This document shows positions 1 to 7,414 of a stretch of 18,574 bases of DNA, in pieces; the stretch's first letter is position 1, and each line of letters starts with the position of its first letter. The DNA comes from SIG78 sp045533055 (GTDB taxonomy: Bacteria > Verrucomicrobiota > Lentisphaeria > Victivallales > Victivallaceae): positions 1 to 18,574 of the forward strand of contig JAZSHD010000112.1 of assembly GCA_045533055.1 (NCBI GenBank). Reading direction: 5' to 3'. Under the pieces are notes generated by a model. It saw nothing but the letters and a program-made list of their open reading frames with translations, did no database searches and was not told where the DNA came from. The translations under genes and the position numbers were made by a program.

Positions 1-251
1 CTCCGGCTGTTGAAGAAACTCCGGCTGTTGAAGTTGCCCAGCCGGTCGCCGGAGAGGTCGCTCCGGCTGAAGATGAACCGGAAGCGGAAGCCGGTGAAGA
101 TAAAACTGCCGAAAGCGATGTTTTTGTGCTTGACAGCAGCAATACAGTCACCAAACCGGTTCGCAAGCCGGTGGTTCGTCAGGCCAAGGCGGAAAACAAC
201 AGTAAACCTGATAACGATCTGGGCATCGTTCAGCCCGATCTGGGATTTTGA
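1..251 (+). CDS. C-terminal tail of an unknown Pro/Glu/Ala-rich protein (5' end outside window)
   Basis: An open frame entering from the left edge (first whole codon at 3) runs 82 codons to TGA at 249-251, three bases before the next start codon. It is very rich in Pro, Glu, Ala and Val, with repeated TPAVEE-like units (an 18-base period at 1-33 with a partial third copy near 61-72). It becomes more basic (KPVRKPVVRQAKAE) and ends in DLGIVQPDLGF. This looks like a disordered acidic linker or tail, not a folded domain, and no family can be named. The frame is preferred over the overlapping one starting near position 10 because its stop abuts the next gene as in the rest of this tight gene string and its codon use matches the neighbours. 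The real size and role of the protein are unknown because its N-terminus is missing. Confidence 0.6.
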   Translation, partial: PAVEETPAVEVAQPVAGEVAPAEDEPEAEAGEDKTAESDVFVLDSSNTVTKPVRKPVVRQAKAENNSKPDNDLGIVQPDLGF

Positions 252-254
252 TTT

Positions 255-1430
255 ATGTTGAATATAGCTTTTGATGAAGTAAAAGCATCGGTGCGTGAAG
301 CATTACCGGAGGTCGCTGACATTATCAAATTTGTGGGCGACAATCCGGAACCCGGCTATAAAGAAGAAAAGGCTTGTGCCAAACAAGTTGAGTATCTGGA
401 AAAGCTGGGCTTTGTTGTGGAAAAAGGTGTTGCTGATATTTCAACAGCGTTCAAAGGCAAGTATTCGGCAGTTGCAAACAATAATACGATCAATGCGGCT
501 TTGCTGACCGAATACGACGCTTTGCAGCCGCCTATGGATCACGCTTGCGGTCATCAGCTGATCATGGGAGCAGGGCTGCTGGCACTTACTGCGGTACGCA
601 ATATTATGGAAAAGTACCAGATCCCCGGCACTGTGCAGGCGATCGGCTGCCCGGCAGAAGAACAACTGGGCGGCAAAGTCTACATGATCCGCAAAGATGT
701 TTTTAAGGATGTAAATATAGCCTTGTTGAGCCATCCATTTTTCCGCAATGGCGTATCCCGCAATATATTGGCTGTGACCCACGGCGATTTGGAGTTTTTC
801 GGCAAAAGTGCCCACGCCTCCACCAATCCGGAGCAGGGGATCAACGCATTGGATGCCATGACGATTTTTATGAACGGCATCAACGCATGGCGGCAGCAGC
901 TGCCCAAAACTGCCCGGGTTCATGGCATAATCACCAACGGCGGCACGGCGGCAAATGTTATACCCGACTACACTGCGGGGGTGTTTTATGTAAGAAGCGA
1001 CAATAACCAATTCCAGAAGTTTATGGAAAAACGCTTTGAAGAGATCGCTCAAGGTGCCGCATTGATTGCCGGGTGTGAATACAAAATGCACTGGCACGAT
1101 GCAGCCTACACCGCCGGTAAACCTAATAATGCTTTGGCGGCAACTGCGGAAAAAATGATGATGGATATGGGTTTGAAGACTGATTTAGTGATCGAAGAAC
1201 CTCTCTCCACTGACTTTGCCAATGTTTGTGATGAAGTACCCGGCTTGAACATTTACTTTGATGTGACCAACGGCGAACCGCTGGCTCTGCACTCCATACC
1301 CTTCCGGGAGGCGGCGGCTTCGGAAAAAGCTTTGGAAAATACCGCCAATGCCGCAGCGATTTTGGCAAAAATAGCTTTGGACTATTTAACAAATGAAGAA
1401 TTCCGCCACGAGGTGGATACAGCGAGGTAA
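255..1430 (+). CDS. M20-family metallo-amidohydrolase (PM20D2/AbgB-like)
   Basis: A 391-residue zinc-type hydrolase of the M20 peptidase clan, closest by motif to the ACY1L2/PM20D2 and p-aminobenzoyl-glutamate hydrolase (AbgB) branch, which cleaves amide bonds of N-acyl amino acids or dipeptides in the cytosol. Metal and catalytic motifs are all present: EYDAL (86-90), DHACGHQ (95-101, likely ligands Cys98 and His100), PAEE (133-136, likely general base and ligand), SHP (159-161) and ALHSIPF (344-350, His346). The lid/dimerisation domain begins around SAHASTNPEQGINALDA (185-201). Length is normal for the family and there is no signal peptide. The ATG at 255 follows the previous stop by three bases with only a weak Shine-Dalgarno, so translation may be coupled. 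It heads the run leading into the two-component genes, hinting that its substrate or product could be connected with that sensor. The substrate cannot be fixed from sequence. Confidence 0.87.
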   Translation: MLNIAFDEVKASVREALPEVADIIKFVGDNPEPGYKEEKACAKQVEYLEKLGFVVEKGVADISTAFKGKYSAVANNNTINAALLTEYDALQPPMDHACGHQLIMGAGLLALTAVRNIMEKYQIPGTVQAIGCPAEEQLGGKVYMIRKDVFKDVNIALLSHPFFRNGVSRNILAVTHGDLEFFGKSAHASTNPEQGINALDAMTIFMNGINAWRQQLPKTARVHGIITNGGTAANVIPDYTAGVFYVRSDNNQFQKFMEKRFEEIAQGAALIAGCEYKMHWHDAAYTAGKPNNALAATAEKMMMDMGLKTDLVIEEPLSTDFANVCDEVPGLNIYFDVTNGEPLALHSIPFREAAASEKALENTANAAAILAKIALDYLTNEEFRHEVDTAR

Positions 1431-1436
1431 AGCCTT

Positions 1437-2615
1437 ATGCCCCAGGAAAAAGCCAGTTTTCTTGACCGTTTTATTGAGCGGTTGGATGCAATCGACTCCA
1501 ACAGTTTGCAGGCATATATTGTGCATCTTTTCCGGGAAAGGGGCTTTTTTGAATCGGTATTCAATGCGGTGCAGGAAGGTATTTTAGTTATTGATAAACA
1601 CCTGTCAATAAAGTATTTCAACCATGCGGCAAAAACGCTGTTGGGCTTGCCGGATGATTACCGCAAACTCAAGATAATCAAAGTTTTGCCCCAGCTGGAC
1701 TGGCGGAAGATTTTAGCCGGAGATGTGGATGCCTGGACACGCCTTGCCCGGCAGGAGATCGAAACAGCTTATCCGCAGCAGCGGTGGCTGCAAGTATATG
1801 TTGTTCCGCAAAATGATGATAACGAACGCTTTGCTACAATAATCCTCCACGATGTCACCGAACGGCGCAAGCAAGCCGATGAAGAGCTGGAAAGCCGCAC
1901 CGCCGGGGTAGTGGCAATGCTTGCCGGGAGCGTGGCACACGAAATCGGCAACCCGCTCAACAGCTTGTATTTGAATCTGCAGCTTCTGGAGCACGATCTC
2001 AAGGAAGAAAACACCTTTGACCGGGAAGAAGCTCTGGAAACCGTGGCATGCTGCCGGGGGGAAGTCCAGCGGCTGGATAATCTCATCCGGCAGTTTTTAA
2101 ATGCGGTTCGACCGGCACAGATGAATTTTCAGCAGGTGGATCTGCGGGAACTTTTGCTTGATACATTAAAGTTTATGCATCACGAGCTGGAGTTGCGGTC
2201 GCTGACTGTGAAATGTAATTTTCCAGACACATGGCAGATGATCTCCGGCGATGCTGAACAGCTTAAACAGGCATTTTACAACATAATAAAAAATGCCGCT
2301 CAAGCTATGAGCAATGGCGGCGAACTGGTCATAACCGGAACCATTGACGAAAATTCGGTCAATCTGGGTTTTGCCGACAGCGGCAAAGGAGTAAATGTGC
2401 AGGAATTGAGCCGGATGTTTGAACCGTTTGCCAGCTTCAAAAAAGGCGGCAACGGCTTGGGTATGATGATCATTGAACGGGTAGTGCGTGCTCACGGAGC
2501 CAAACTGCTGTTGGATACCGCCCCTGATGAAGGCATGACCATAACCATAAGTTTCCCCAGAGAAAATTGCCGGGTGCGGATGCTGCCGGAAAAATCAGAC
2601 CGGGAGGAGTGCTGA
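1437..2615 (+). CDS. Soluble PAS-domain sensor histidine kinase (NtrB/AtoS type)
   Basis: A 392-residue kinase with no membrane segment, so it should sense a cytoplasmic signal. A PAS domain covers about residues 38-142 (ESVFNAVQEGILVID at the start, IILHDVTERRKQ at the end). A HisKA dimerisation domain follows, with the phosphoacceptor in VAHEIGNPL (His168). The HATPase_c domain has the N box in NIIKNAAQAM (Asn286), the G1 box DSGKG (314-318) and the G2 box around GGNGLGM (337-343). The HEIGNPL form of the H box is typical of NtrB-like kinases that work with sigma-54 activators, and such an activator is encoded at 3578. It starts six bases after the amidohydrolase stop and ends two bases before the TIM-barrel gene. 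The signal is unknown. The PAS core gives no obvious heme or flavin signature. Confidence 0.9.
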   Translation: MPQEKASFLDRFIERLDAIDSNSLQAYIVHLFRERGFFESVFNAVQEGILVIDKHLSIKYFNHAAKTLLGLPDDYRKLKIIKVLPQLDWRKILAGDVDAWTRLARQEIETAYPQQRWLQVYVVPQNDDNERFATIILHDVTERRKQADEELESRTAGVVAMLAGSVAHEIGNPLNSLYLNLQLLEHDLKEENTFDREEALETVACCRGEVQRLDNLIRQFLNAVRPAQMNFQQVDLRELLLDTLKFMHHELELRSLTVKCNFPDTWQMISGDAEQLKQAFYNIIKNAAQAMSNGGELVITGTIDENSVNLGFADSGKGVNVQELSRMFEPFASFKKGGNGLGMMIIERVVRAHGAKLLLDTAPDEGMTITISFPRENCRVRMLPEKSDREEC

Positions 2616-2617
2616 AA

Positions 2618-3571
2618 ATGATAAAATTTGCCGGTAACGAGCGTGTACGCAAAAAGATTCCCAGATCCTACCCCCGGATCGATTTAAGTTCAACGATCTT
2701 TAATCAAAATGATTTAAGTTGGTTGGGAAATGCATGGGATCTGCTGGATCAACATGGCTTCAGCTTTGGTATACAGGTACATAATTCAGCCTCAAAAAAA
2801 GAATTGGAAATGGCTGCCAATGCAAGTTTTATGCTTTCATTTCACTTGCCGGTTCAAGGCAGATACATGTTGAATTTTGCGGCAGAAGATACTTCAAAAA
2901 GCTGGGATATCATTAAAGAACAGTATGAACTTATGGTGCAGTATAGCGTCTGCCGTACAGTTTTTCACGGTTTTTTGATGACCGATAAAGATGTTTGTGC
3001 TTTCGGGCATGGGAAGAGTTATTATGATTGCATGAATGCTGCCCGGCGAATCGAGTTGCTGCGGTCCCCGGTATCAAACTTTGTCCGGGATTTTACCAAT
3101 ACCGATGAATTCCTGATGCGGCGTGAACGATTGAAAGAAAATCTGGAAAGATTGCGTTTTGAATATGGCGAATATCATTGGTGCATTGAAAATGACTTTC
3201 CGGCAATAACTTCCGGCATGCTTCGCGGTTCTGACATGGCTTATTTGAAGCATGAACTTTGTTTTGATACCGGGCACATGTGGGCAACCAGTAAGATGTT
3301 GGATCTGGATTTTTATGAAGAGTTAAACACTGCTTTAGAGTCAGAGTGTGTGGAAATGATCCATTTACACGCCAGTAAATATACATTTGATATGCCCCAC
3401 GATCAATGGGGTGATGGGCATTTGCCGCTTACATACCCAAATTCGGCGATCGATTTGAAAAAAGTTGTGCAGATGTGCAAAAATGCCGGGGTAGGGCACT
3501 TTGTGTTGGAGTGTGGAACGACCCAGCTTGAAGATATTAAATTATTTTTGCGTTATTACTTTGAGGATTGA
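2618..3571 (+). CDS. Xylose isomerase-like TIM-barrel protein (sugar phosphate isomerase/epimerase superfamily)
   Basis: A 317-residue protein of the AP-endonuclease-2/xylose-isomerase-like TIM-barrel superfamily. Likely divalent-metal ligands lie at the usual strand ends: CIEND (189-193, Glu191), CFDTGH (215-220, Asp217 and His220), IHLHASK (248-254, His249/His251), then DQWGDGH (262-268) and VLECG (296-300, Glu298). The start at 2618 is chosen because GGAGG (2603-2607) lies ten bases upstream. A longer frame from 2567 would overlap the kinase deeply. It lies between histidine kinase and response regulator with gaps of 2 and 6 bases, so it is surely co-expressed with them. Three 60-base samples (2821-2880, 2941-3000, 3301-3360) hold 23, 25 and 22 G+C, against 35 in the kinase (2041-2100) and 30 in the regulator (4201-4260), so it is the AT-rich member of the operon. 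It could be a sugar or polyol isomerase/epimerase. An endonuclease role is less likely given the sequence style. Substrate unknown. Confidence 0.8.
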   Translation: MIKFAGNERVRKKIPRSYPRIDLSSTIFNQNDLSWLGNAWDLLDQHGFSFGIQVHNSASKKELEMAANASFMLSFHLPVQGRYMLNFAAEDTSKSWDIIKEQYELMVQYSVCRTVFHGFLMTDKDVCAFGHGKSYYDCMNAARRIELLRSPVSNFVRDFTNTDEFLMRRERLKENLERLRFEYGEYHWCIENDFPAITSGMLRGSDMAYLKHELCFDTGHMWATSKMLDLDFYEELNTALESECVEMIHLHASKYTFDMPHDQWGDGHLPLTYPNSAIDLKKVVQMCKNAGVGHFVLECGTTQLEDIKLFLRYYFED

Positions 3572-3577
3572 AGTTTT

Positions 3578-4966
3578 ATGGATAAAGCTCGCATATTGAT
3601 CGTTGATGATGAACGCAGCACGCTGGATGCCATGTGCCGCTTTTTAAGACGGCGTTTTGAAGTTACCGGTGCCGGTGACGGTGCTGAAGCGGTCAAACTT
3701 ATTTCCGGCAATGATTATGACCTTATCTTGACCGATTTGCGGATGCCCGGTACTGACGGTATGAAGGTTTTGGAAGCATCGCTTGCAAAAAATCCTCAAC
3801 CTTTGTGCATAATCCTTTCGGCATACGGCACGGTGGAAAATGCTGTGGAAGCTGTCAAACGCGGTGCCTTTGACTTTGTTATGAAGCCGGTGAACCTTGA
3901 GCAGTTGAGCTTGATCCTTGACCGGGCATTGGCAACCAGAAAGCTCCAGAGCGAAAACCGGGAGCTGAAGGAAAAACTCTCACAGGAAAAGAAATCTTCC
4001 AATATAATTGCCAAATCATCGGTCATGCAGTCTATTATGGAGCTGGTCAAACAGGTTGCCCCCAGCCGTGCAACGGTATTGCTTACCGGCGAAAGCGGTA
4101 CCGGTAAAGAGGTGATCGCCAAAGCGTTGCACGACGAAAGTTTCCGTACCGGCAAATTTGTAGCCGTTCACTGTGCGGCATTACCGGCAACTTTGCTTGA
4201 AAGCGAACTCTTCGGCCACGAAAAGGGTGCTTACACCGGAGCAAATGAAATGCGTAAAGGCCGTTTTGAACTGGCTTCCGGCGGCACGCTCTTTTTAGAT
4301 GAAATCGGCGAAATCGACCTCTCCACTCAAGTCAAGCTCCTGCGGGTGTTGGAAAGCCGCACCTTTGAGCGTTTGGGCGGCACGGAAACGCTGACCAGCG
4401 ATGTACGGATCGTAGCTGCCACCAACCGGGATCTGGCAAAGATGGTTGCTGAAGGTACTTTCCGGGAAGACCTTTATTACCGGTTGAATGTGGTTTCTAT
4501 AAATCTGCCCGGCTTGCGGGAACGCAAAGAAGATATACCATTGTTGGTAAAGCACTTTGTGGATATAGTTTGCAAGGATAACGATCGCAATGTGTTGCAG
4601 ATAACTCCTCAAGCTATGGATCTGCTGGAAAAATACGATTACCCCGGCAACATCCGTGAATTACGCAACACAGTGGAACGCATGGTGGTTCTGGCAAGAG
4701 GTGATACCCTTGATACAGCAGATTTGCCACCGCAGATAAGGGATCATAAAGATAATGTTCATGTGCTCGCCAAAGCATCTGCTGCAACTGAAGAAAGTGT
4801 AAAACTTGACTTGGGCGGCAATGAACGCAAACTTATTGAGCAAGCATTGATTTCCGCTAAAGGCAACCGCACCAGAGCTGCGGAGATATTAGGTATCAGC
4901 CGCCGCACACTTCACCGCCGTTTGAACGAATACGCTGCCGGCGGCGACCCCATAAAAGAAGATTGA
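3578..4966 (+). CDS. NtrC-family sigma-54-dependent response regulator
   Basis: A 462-residue regulator with the full three-domain plan. The receiver covers residues 1-120, with acidic pocket Asp10/Asp11, phosphoacceptor Asp53 in LTDLRMPG, Ser81 and Lys103. The AAA+ domain covers about 143-385: Walker A GESGTGKE (171-178), the sigma-54 contact loop GAYTGA (217-222, a Tyr variant of GAFTGA), Walker B LFLDE (238-242) and the arginine-finger region around REDLYYRLN (296-304). The C-terminal Fis-type helix-turn-helix is in GNRTRAAEILGISRRTLHRRL (429-449). It should be phosphorylated by the kinase encoded at 1437, then activate RNA polymerase carrying sigma-54 at distant enhancers. It begins six bases after the TIM-barrel gene and ends three bases before the flavoprotein gene. 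I saw no convincing -24/-12 sigma-54 promoter in the intergenic spaces of this window, so its targets are probably elsewhere. Confidence 0.95.
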   Translation: MDKARILIVDDERSTLDAMCRFLRRRFEVTGAGDGAEAVKLISGNDYDLILTDLRMPGTDGMKVLEASLAKNPQPLCIILSAYGTVENAVEAVKRGAFDFVMKPVNLEQLSLILDRALATRKLQSENRELKEKLSQEKKSSNIIAKSSVMQSIMELVKQVAPSRATVLLTGESGTGKEVIAKALHDESFRTGKFVAVHCAALPATLLESELFGHEKGAYTGANEMRKGRFELASGGTLFLDEIGEIDLSTQVKLLRVLESRTFERLGGTETLTSDVRIVAATNRDLAKMVAEGTFREDLYYRLNVVSINLPGLRERKEDIPLLVKHFVDIVCKDNDRNVLQITPQAMDLLEKYDYPGNIRELRNTVERMVVLARGDTLDTADLPPQIRDHKDNVHVLAKASAATEESVKLDLGGNERKLIEQALISAKGNRTRAAEILGISRRTLHRRLNEYAAGGDPIKED

Positions 4967-4969
4967 GCT

Positions 4970-6190
4970 ATGGCGGAAAAGGTTGTAGTTATAGGCTCCG
5001 GCCCCGCCGGTTTGATGGCAGGTATTTCAGCTGCCAAACAAGGTCGGGAGGTGGTGGTATTGGAGTATTTACCTCGCATAGGGAGAAAACTTTTAGCTTC
5101 CGGTGCCGGTAAATGCAACTTTACCAATATGCTGGATGCCGAAAGTATGGCGGATCGTTATGCTCCGGAACAGCGGAGATTTGTCAAACCCGCTTTATTG
5201 GCTTTTACTCCGGGTGATGTGCGGAATTTTTTTGCCAGATATGGCGTGACGCATAAACTGGTGGATGATTTTTACTGTTTTCCGGCAAGCGAAAAAGCTT
5301 CCGATATATTGCAAATATTGGTTGATAAATTTACCTCTGCCGGGGGCAGGGTACTTTGTGATTCACCGGTAACTGATATTAAAATCACTGATGGCTTGGT
5401 CTGCGGAGTATACAGTCACGAAAAATTCTTTCCTTGCGATTACCTGATCGCCGCCGCCGGCGGCCCCGGATTCCCCGGTTTGGGCGGACGGGGGAGCTTG
5501 GATAAAATCTTGTCTGCTTGCAATATAACCATGGTGGAGCGAACTCCGGCTTTGTGCGGCATAAAGAGCAACGATTTGTGGCTGAAGGATTTGGCGGGGA
5601 TCGTTCTGGATAACACTGTTCTGACATTGGATAAAAAGAACTTTACTCAAGGCACTTTACTTTTTACCGGCGAGGGTATTTCCGGACCCGCCGCGTTAGA
5701 TATCTCCGGCAGGGTGTCTAAAGCTCTTTATAGTGGAAAAACGGTGATTTTACGCTTGGCTCCAGCTCCGGACAAGAGCCGTGCCGACTGGTTGGAGCTT
5801 TTGGAAAACGCCCGGAAAGAGAATGGCAAAAAACTTATCCGCAATCTATTCAATCACCATTTGCCGCAAGCTGTGGCAAACGCCATAACTCAAGCTGCGG
5901 GGGCAGGGGAAATGATTGCGGCAAATCTCTCCAAATCTGTTCAGGAGCGTTTGCTGGAATATCTGACAAGTACCCCCGTAAATGTTTCCGGTGTGGAGAG
6001 CTGGGAAAAAGCCATGGCATCCACCGGCGGCGTTGACCGCAGTAAAATCAACAGCAAAACCATGCAAAGCAGAGAAATCGCCAATCTTTATCTGGCAGGA
6101 GAATTTATAGATGTGGATGCTCCTTGCGGCGGCTACAATATCCAATGGGCTTTCAGCTCCGGCTATGTTGCCGGAATGCTGAAAAAATAA
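4970..6190 (+). CDS. HI0933/YhiN-family FAD-dependent oxidoreductase
   Basis: A 406-residue flavoprotein of the HI0933/YhiN (BaiN-like) family. The N-terminal Rossmann dinucleotide-binding loop is VVIGSGPAG (6-14), with an acidic strand-2 end near VVVLEY (28-33). Family signatures follow: GRKLLASGAGKCNFTN (38-53), AAAGGPGFPGLGGRG (161-175), LFTGEGISGPAALDIS (231-246) and the C-terminal LYLAGEFIDVDAPCGGYN (373-390) that closes the FAD site. Length and domain order are normal. Most family members have no assigned physiological reaction; one gut relative has been linked to bile-acid reduction, but nothing here supports that substrate. The ATG at 4970 lies three bases after the regulator stop, with poor Shine-Dalgarno, suggesting coupling. 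It is the last gene of the string and meets the ndk-like gene tail to tail. Confidence 0.9.
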   Translation: MAEKVVVIGSGPAGLMAGISAAKQGREVVVLEYLPRIGRKLLASGAGKCNFTNMLDAESMADRYAPEQRRFVKPALLAFTPGDVRNFFARYGVTHKLVDDFYCFPASEKASDILQILVDKFTSAGGRVLCDSPVTDIKITDGLVCGVYSHEKFFPCDYLIAAAGGPGFPGLGGRGSLDKILSACNITMVERTPALCGIKSNDLWLKDLAGIVLDNTVLTLDKKNFTQGTLLFTGEGISGPAALDISGRVSKALYSGKTVILRLAPAPDKSRADWLELLENARKENGKKLIRNLFNHHLPQAVANAITQAAGAGEMIAANLSKSVQERLLEYLTSTPVNVSGVESWEKAMASTGGVDRSKINSKTMQSREIANLYLAGEFIDVDAPCGGYNIQWAFSSGYVAGMLKK

Positions 6191-6196
6191 CCATTG

Positions 6197-6213
6197 CGGT
6201 AATTGCTTTACCG
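6197..6213 (-). terminator. Weak hairpin at the convergent junction
   Basis: Six-base arms CGGTAA (6197-6202) and TTACCG (6208-6213) flank a five-base loop in the gap between two convergent genes. Read on the minus strand, the arm contains the ndk-like stop codon, and a run of six T lies about ten bases further on. The T run is too far away for a classic intrinsic terminator, so this is only a candidate. Confidence 0.3.
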
Positions 6214-7194
6214 GTAGTTGGCGGCGATCCTGCTTAAATTATTTTCGTTGACTTTAACGATCGCACTTTCCCTTGCATAGCTTTCCGGAGAGTCGGAGGC
6301 GTGGGCGGCGTTGACCATGATGTTAGTGCCGAAATCATAACGCACTGTGCCGCCGGACGCTTCTGCCGGGTTGGTTGGTCCCAGAACTTTACGGATTTTT
6401 GCAACAGCATCAACGCCATCAAAAATCAGAACCATGCACTTGGCACCAGCGGGTTTACTGCGATCTTCGACAGCAACTTCGCCGGGGCGTTTGCCTGCCA
6501 TAAATTCCACGATCTGTTCAAACTGGTCATCGGCAAAACCGTTGCCCGCAAGCTCAATAAAGTTTTGAGCAGCTTCGGAGTTAAATGTAAAATCAAACTC
6601 TTTTTCGGCTGCCGCCAGAGCTTTGGCTCCGATTTTCGGCCCCAGTTTTTTACGCAAAGCCTGCCGGACAGGGCCGTAAAACTCCAGAGCTTCCTCAATG
6701 CTCATACCGTGGACTTTACAGCCGACCCATTTCAAATCAAGCTGCATAAGTATATCAATAATGGCTCCGGGGCGGGTGCTGGGCTGGCGGAAATTTTCCG
6801 GTTTGATGATCAAAAGCGTGCGTTCTTCGCCAGCTGCCGGAGCGGGAATAAGCAGATTATCTCCTGCGGCTCTACTGGCAAGCATTCTCATTGTTGCTAA
6901 TAAATCTTCCGCATTTTCCGGAGCCCAAGCCAGATCACCGGCAAAACTGTAATTTACATTTTTGATAACGGCAGCGGTTTTATTCAAAGCATCTTCGCCT
7001 GAAAGTATATAGACCATTGCCGGAGCATCTGCAGCGGCAAAAGCCAATTTTTCGATCTCGTGCTCTGAAAAGTTTATAAGCTGGGCAGCTTCAAGCTCAA
7101 GAACTCCACGAACCATAAGTCGGGAGAGGATAACGCCGCAAAGTTGGCGTTTTACCGCTTGGGGGGACAAAATAACAGCGGTCAAATTACTCAT
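6208..7194 (-). CDS. ndk: Nucleoside diphosphate kinase, long two-part form
   Basis: A 328-residue protein, against about 140 for ordinary NDK, which passes the gamma-phosphate from ATP to other NDPs through a phosphohistidine. The C-terminal part holds the active domain: IIKPEN (129-134, Lys131), GPTNPAEASGGTVRYDFG (272-289, Thr274, Arg285) and NAAHASDSPES (295-305) with catalytic His298 in the classic N-x-x-H-x-S-D setting. About 55 extra residues sit between FYGPV (172-176) and the strand at 253-258. The N-terminal part (2-80) also resembles NDK: AVILSPQAVKRQLCGVILSR matches the IKPDAV...G.II.R start, and MVYILSGEDA matches the later VLEGENA strand, but it has no catalytic His. Start 7194 is chosen because GGAGGT lies four bases upstream; the next upstream ATG (7204-7206) abuts that site. 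Transcribed alone, convergent to the flavoprotein. Confidence 0.85.
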   Translation of the reverse strand: MSNLTAVILSPQAVKRQLCGVILSRLMVRGVLELEAAQLINFSEHEIEKLAFAAADAPAMVYILSGEDALNKTAAVIKNVNYSFAGDLAWAPENAEDLLATMRMLASRAAGDNLLIPAPAAGEERTLLIIKPENFRQPSTRPGAIIDILMQLDLKWVGCKVHGMSIEEALEFYGPVRQALRKKLGPKIGAKALAAAEKEFDFTFNSEAAQNFIELAGNGFADDQFEQIVEFMAGKRPGEVAVEDRSKPAGAKCMVLIFDGVDAVAKIRKVLGPTNPAEASGGTVRYDFGTNIMVNAAHASDSPESYARESAIVKVNENNLSRIAANYR

Positions 7195-7223
7195 TTTTAC
7201 CTCCATATATATCGATTTGCGTT

Positions 7224-7251
7224 AATATAATCAAAAAAATCCGTAAATCAA
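7224..7251 (-). promoter_or_regulatory. Likely sigma-70 promoter of the ndk-like gene
   Basis: On the minus strand a TTGATT -35 (7246-7251) and a TATATT -10 (7224-7229) are separated by 16 bases. The -10 lies about 30 bases before the ATG at 7194, leaving room for the GGAGGT ribosome site. Confidence 0.5.
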
Positions 7252-7271
7252 GGTTTTTTCAGATAAGAGCC

Positions 7272-7298
7272 GCAAGTTTTTTTCAAAAAAACTCTTGC
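7272..7298. repeat. A7/T7 inverted repeat between divergent genes
   Basis: GCAAG followed by seven T (7272-7283), one C, seven A (7285-7291), a two-base CT bulge and CTTGC (7294-7298) form a 12-bp imperfect palindrome. It lies between the divergent ndk-like and phosphatase genes, upstream of both, where no transcript obviously needs a terminator. It may be a binding site or the remains of a bidirectional terminator. Confidence 0.5.
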
Positions 7299-7324
7299 AG
7301 TTTGCGATTTGTTGTGGTATGTTA
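7295..7324 (+). promoter_or_regulatory. Possible promoter of the phosphatase gene
   Basis: TTGCAG (7295-7300) and TATGTT (7319-7324) are separated by 18 bases and lie about 90 bases before the ATG at 7415. The match is mediocre, and an overlapping TAATAT (7323-7328) offers another -10. The -35 overlaps the right arm of the A7/T7 palindrome. Confidence 0.3.
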
Positions 7325-7414
7325 ATATCATATTAAATTTTGTAAATAAAAGAAACAGTGCCCGGTAGGTGTTTCTGGATATACGGCACTGCAAAAAAAA
7401 GCGGTTGGATCTGT

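Noticed and set aside
10..261. An alternative open frame over the first 250 bases, very rich in Lys and Arg
   Set aside because: It overlaps the start of the amidohydrolase, has unnatural composition and is out of frame with the better-supported partial gene whose stop at 249-251 abuts that start.
2567..2617. An upstream start for the TIM-barrel gene
   Set aside because: It overlaps the kinase by about 50 bases and lacks a ribosome site, whereas 2618 has GGAGG at the right distance.
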